NCBI RefSeq assembly: GCF_000296445.1
Contig: NZ_JH815198.1
Location: 64,501 to 128,500, forward strand
Direction: 5' to 3'
Origin: Slackia piriformis YIT 12062
GTDB taxonomy: Bacteria; Actinomycetota; Coriobacteriia; Coriobacteriales; Eggerthellaceae
Length of the DNA: 64,000 nt
Below are positions 62,680 to 64,000 of the stretch, one piece after another. Each line of letters opens with the position of its first letter. Positions within the stretch are counted from its first letter, which is position 1. The position numbers and the translations under genes are program-made. Under the pieces are notes generated by a model. The model saw only the letters and a program-made list of their open reading frames with translations. It was not told the origin of the DNA and did no database searches.

Positions 62680-64000
62680 ATGGCGGGCGATTCTCTGGTG
62701 TTTTTCGACGAGACGACAGACATCGAGGCGCTTGTGGCCGAAGCGAAGCGTCAGATGAGGAGACTTTCTCCAAATGATGTTGAATTGACCGCTGCCGCGC
62801 AGGCGCGCGAAGGCGAAGTGTGGTCGCCTCAGCTTCTGCCGTATGAGGAATGGGTTTCGGAGCGCGCCGGAGAGGCGTCGGCTTCGACGGAAATGCTCGA
62901 AGGGCAGGAGATCGGGCTAATTTACACGGGCGCATACAGCATGGGCGGAATCAGCGACGAAGAGCTGAATTCGGTGCTCGAGCGCGCTATGGCGGGAAGT
63001 CATCTTGCGCGTCCCGAAAGCAGCGCCGTGCTCGCTCCTCGCTTGAACGGGGCAAGCGGCGATGAGCTGAGCATTCGCGACGTGGTGTCTGTGCGCGAAG
63101 ACGAAGGCGGCTATGCGCTGTCTGGGTTCGACCTGAAAAGCCTCGCGAGGGCGACGGGTGCGGATGACGACCTGGTTGTTGTGCTGCCGGCGTTTGTGGG
63201 CGATGTTCCCATCGTGCGCATCACGGCCGAGGCGTTCGCCCGTCGCTATGTCCAAGGGGTCGGCGTCCGTGCGCTCATTGTGCCCGATACGGTTGCTTGC
63301 ATCGATGCCGATGCCTTTTCCGCCGTCTCGGCGGGTCATATCCACCTGGGCTCCGGCGTCGAGCGTATGGGAGATATGCCGTGCGATCTTGCGGGCGTGT
63401 CTCCTCGCTTGGGGAGGCGTGCATATTCGGTCGACCCCGACAATGCCCATTATTCCTCGTCGGACGGCAATTTGTTGACGAAAGACGGGGCGAAGCTTTT
63501 GTTCATCGCGCCTCCGTACGCCAGCGATTTCGTCATTCCTGCCGGCGTGCGTGAGATAGGGTCTGTCGCGCTGTGCACCGGATGCGAGCCGCCGCGCATT
63601 GTTCGCTGCCCCGAAACGCTCGATCGCGTGGCTGCGCGCGGATGGGATGATGCCGTATGGATCTGCTCGCCCGCCTCGCGCGTCGGTATCGCGCTCACGG
63701 CGCGCGGCGTGCGCCTTGCGAGCGATGGCGTGGTGCAGTCTGATGACTGCTTCTACGACTTCAACGACGAAGGCGCTCTGCTTGTGGCGGGCCCTGCGGC
63801 TCCGAAGTCGATATCGAAGCGTTTTGCCGAAGCGGCCGCTGCTCGTCATGCGGGCATGGCCGATCAGTCTCCCTCGGCTGCAATCAAGCAGGCCGTGCCT
63901 CCGGCCCGCACCATGCTCTCGCTTCCGAACGAAGTCTGCGGCAGGCCGCTTGTGCGCATCGGTGTGCGTGCGCTACCGTTTGCGCCCGAGACTGTGGTAT
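62680..64000 (+). CDS. BspA-like leucine-rich repeat protein (partial, runs off window)
   Basis: An open frame of 440 codons continues past the right edge. Segments such as ALIVPDTVACIDADAFSAV and YSVDPDNAHYSSSDGNLLTKDG, then FVIPAGVREIGSVAL, match BspA-type LRR_5 repeats (about residues 185-310). There is no signal peptide at the N-terminus, unlike most BspA proteins, so it may be cytoplasmic or anchored by its unseen C-terminus. GAGGAGGG precedes the ATG. Function unknown. Confidence 0.75.
   Translation, partial: MAGDSLVFFDETTDIEALVAEAKRQMRRLSPNDVELTAAAQAREGEVWSPQLLPYEEWVSERAGEASASTEMLEGQEIGLIYTGAYSMGGISDEELNSVLERAMAGSHLARPESSAVLAPRLNGASGDELSIRDVVSVREDEGGYALSGFDLKSLARATGADDDLVVVLPAFVGDVPIVRITAEAFARRYVQGVGVRALIVPDTVACIDADAFSAVSAGHIHLGSGVERMGDMPCDLAGVSPRLGRRAYSVDPDNAHYSSSDGNLLTKDGAKLLFIAPPYASDFVIPAGVREIGSVALCTGCEPPRIVRCPETLDRVAARGWDDAVWICSPASRVGIALTARGVRLASDGVVQSDDCFYDFNDEGALLVAGPAAPKSISKRFAEAAAARHAGMADQSPSAAIKQAVPPARTMLSLPNEVCGRPLVRIGVRALPFAPETVV

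Overview
The window looks like a chromosomal segment from an anaerobic actinobacterium of class Coriobacteriia, probably family Eggerthellaceae (inference). The supporting signs are a moderately GC-rich genome, a UPF0210 protein with an ACT-domain partner, a Tat-exported FAD reductase divergent from a membrane-anchored LuxR regulator, a menaquinone methyltransferase, class B sortase, MurT/GatD lipid II amidation and an atypical OmpR-type regulator inside a glutamine synthetase cluster. I saw no rRNA, tRNA, CRISPR array, intact insertion sequence or prophage.

Layout. 1-8 kb: end of a Maf-like gene, tilS, a metallo-beta-lactamase-fold hydrolase, an amino-acid-type sodium symporter on the minus strand, the ACT/UPF0210 pair, an acetyltransferase and a SpoU-type RNA methyltransferase. 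8.0-9.05 kb: a gene-free, AT-rich stretch with two strong hairpins and a cluster of DnaA-box-like 9-mers. 9-20 kb: gamma carbonic anhydrase, cation/proton antiporter, low-molecular-weight phosphatase, a solitary HrcA/CIRCE-type groEL, the divergent polyphosphate pair (PPK2-type AMP phosphotransferase and PPK1), a 37-residue membrane protein and sortase B. 20-26 kb: purM, purN and purH with an XdhC-like protein and a tyrosine phosphatase between them. 25.7-27.4 kb: a three-gene electron-transfer module (CXXC mini-protein, NapH-like ferredoxin, TlpA-like lipoprotein). 27.5-30 kb: menG and a divergent amidohydrolase. 30-32 kb: murT-gatD.

32.4-36.5 kb is a nitrogen cluster: glutamine synthetase, GlnR-like regulator, Amt and PII. 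36.5-39.6 kb holds tatA-tatC and hypA-hypB. 39.7-42.7 kb carries an XRE membrane regulator, an isochorismatase-like hydrolase, a YbaK-type deacylase and NAD synthetase. 42.7-46 kb has a LuxR regulator interrupted by an in-frame TAG, divergent from a Tat FAD reductase. 46-52.4 kb contains aldolase, EamA transporter, formamidase-like protein, tsaE, UspA and threonine aldolase. 52.7-56.2 kb is the infA-rpmJ-rpsM-rpsK-rpsD-rpoA-rplQ operon. The window ends with an orphan EcfT, enolase, a MoxR/VWA pair and the start of a BspA-like leucine-rich-repeat protein that runs off the edge.

Most genes lie on the plus strand, and nearly every transcription unit ends in an intrinsic terminator. The most interesting points are the interrupted LuxR gene, the DnaA-box-like cluster away from any dnaA gene, the loss of the usual covalent-modification sites in both PII and glutamine synthetase, a divergent GroEL, and a pair of long inverted repeats at 6160-6317. 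I did not find a system that I can confidently call entirely new.
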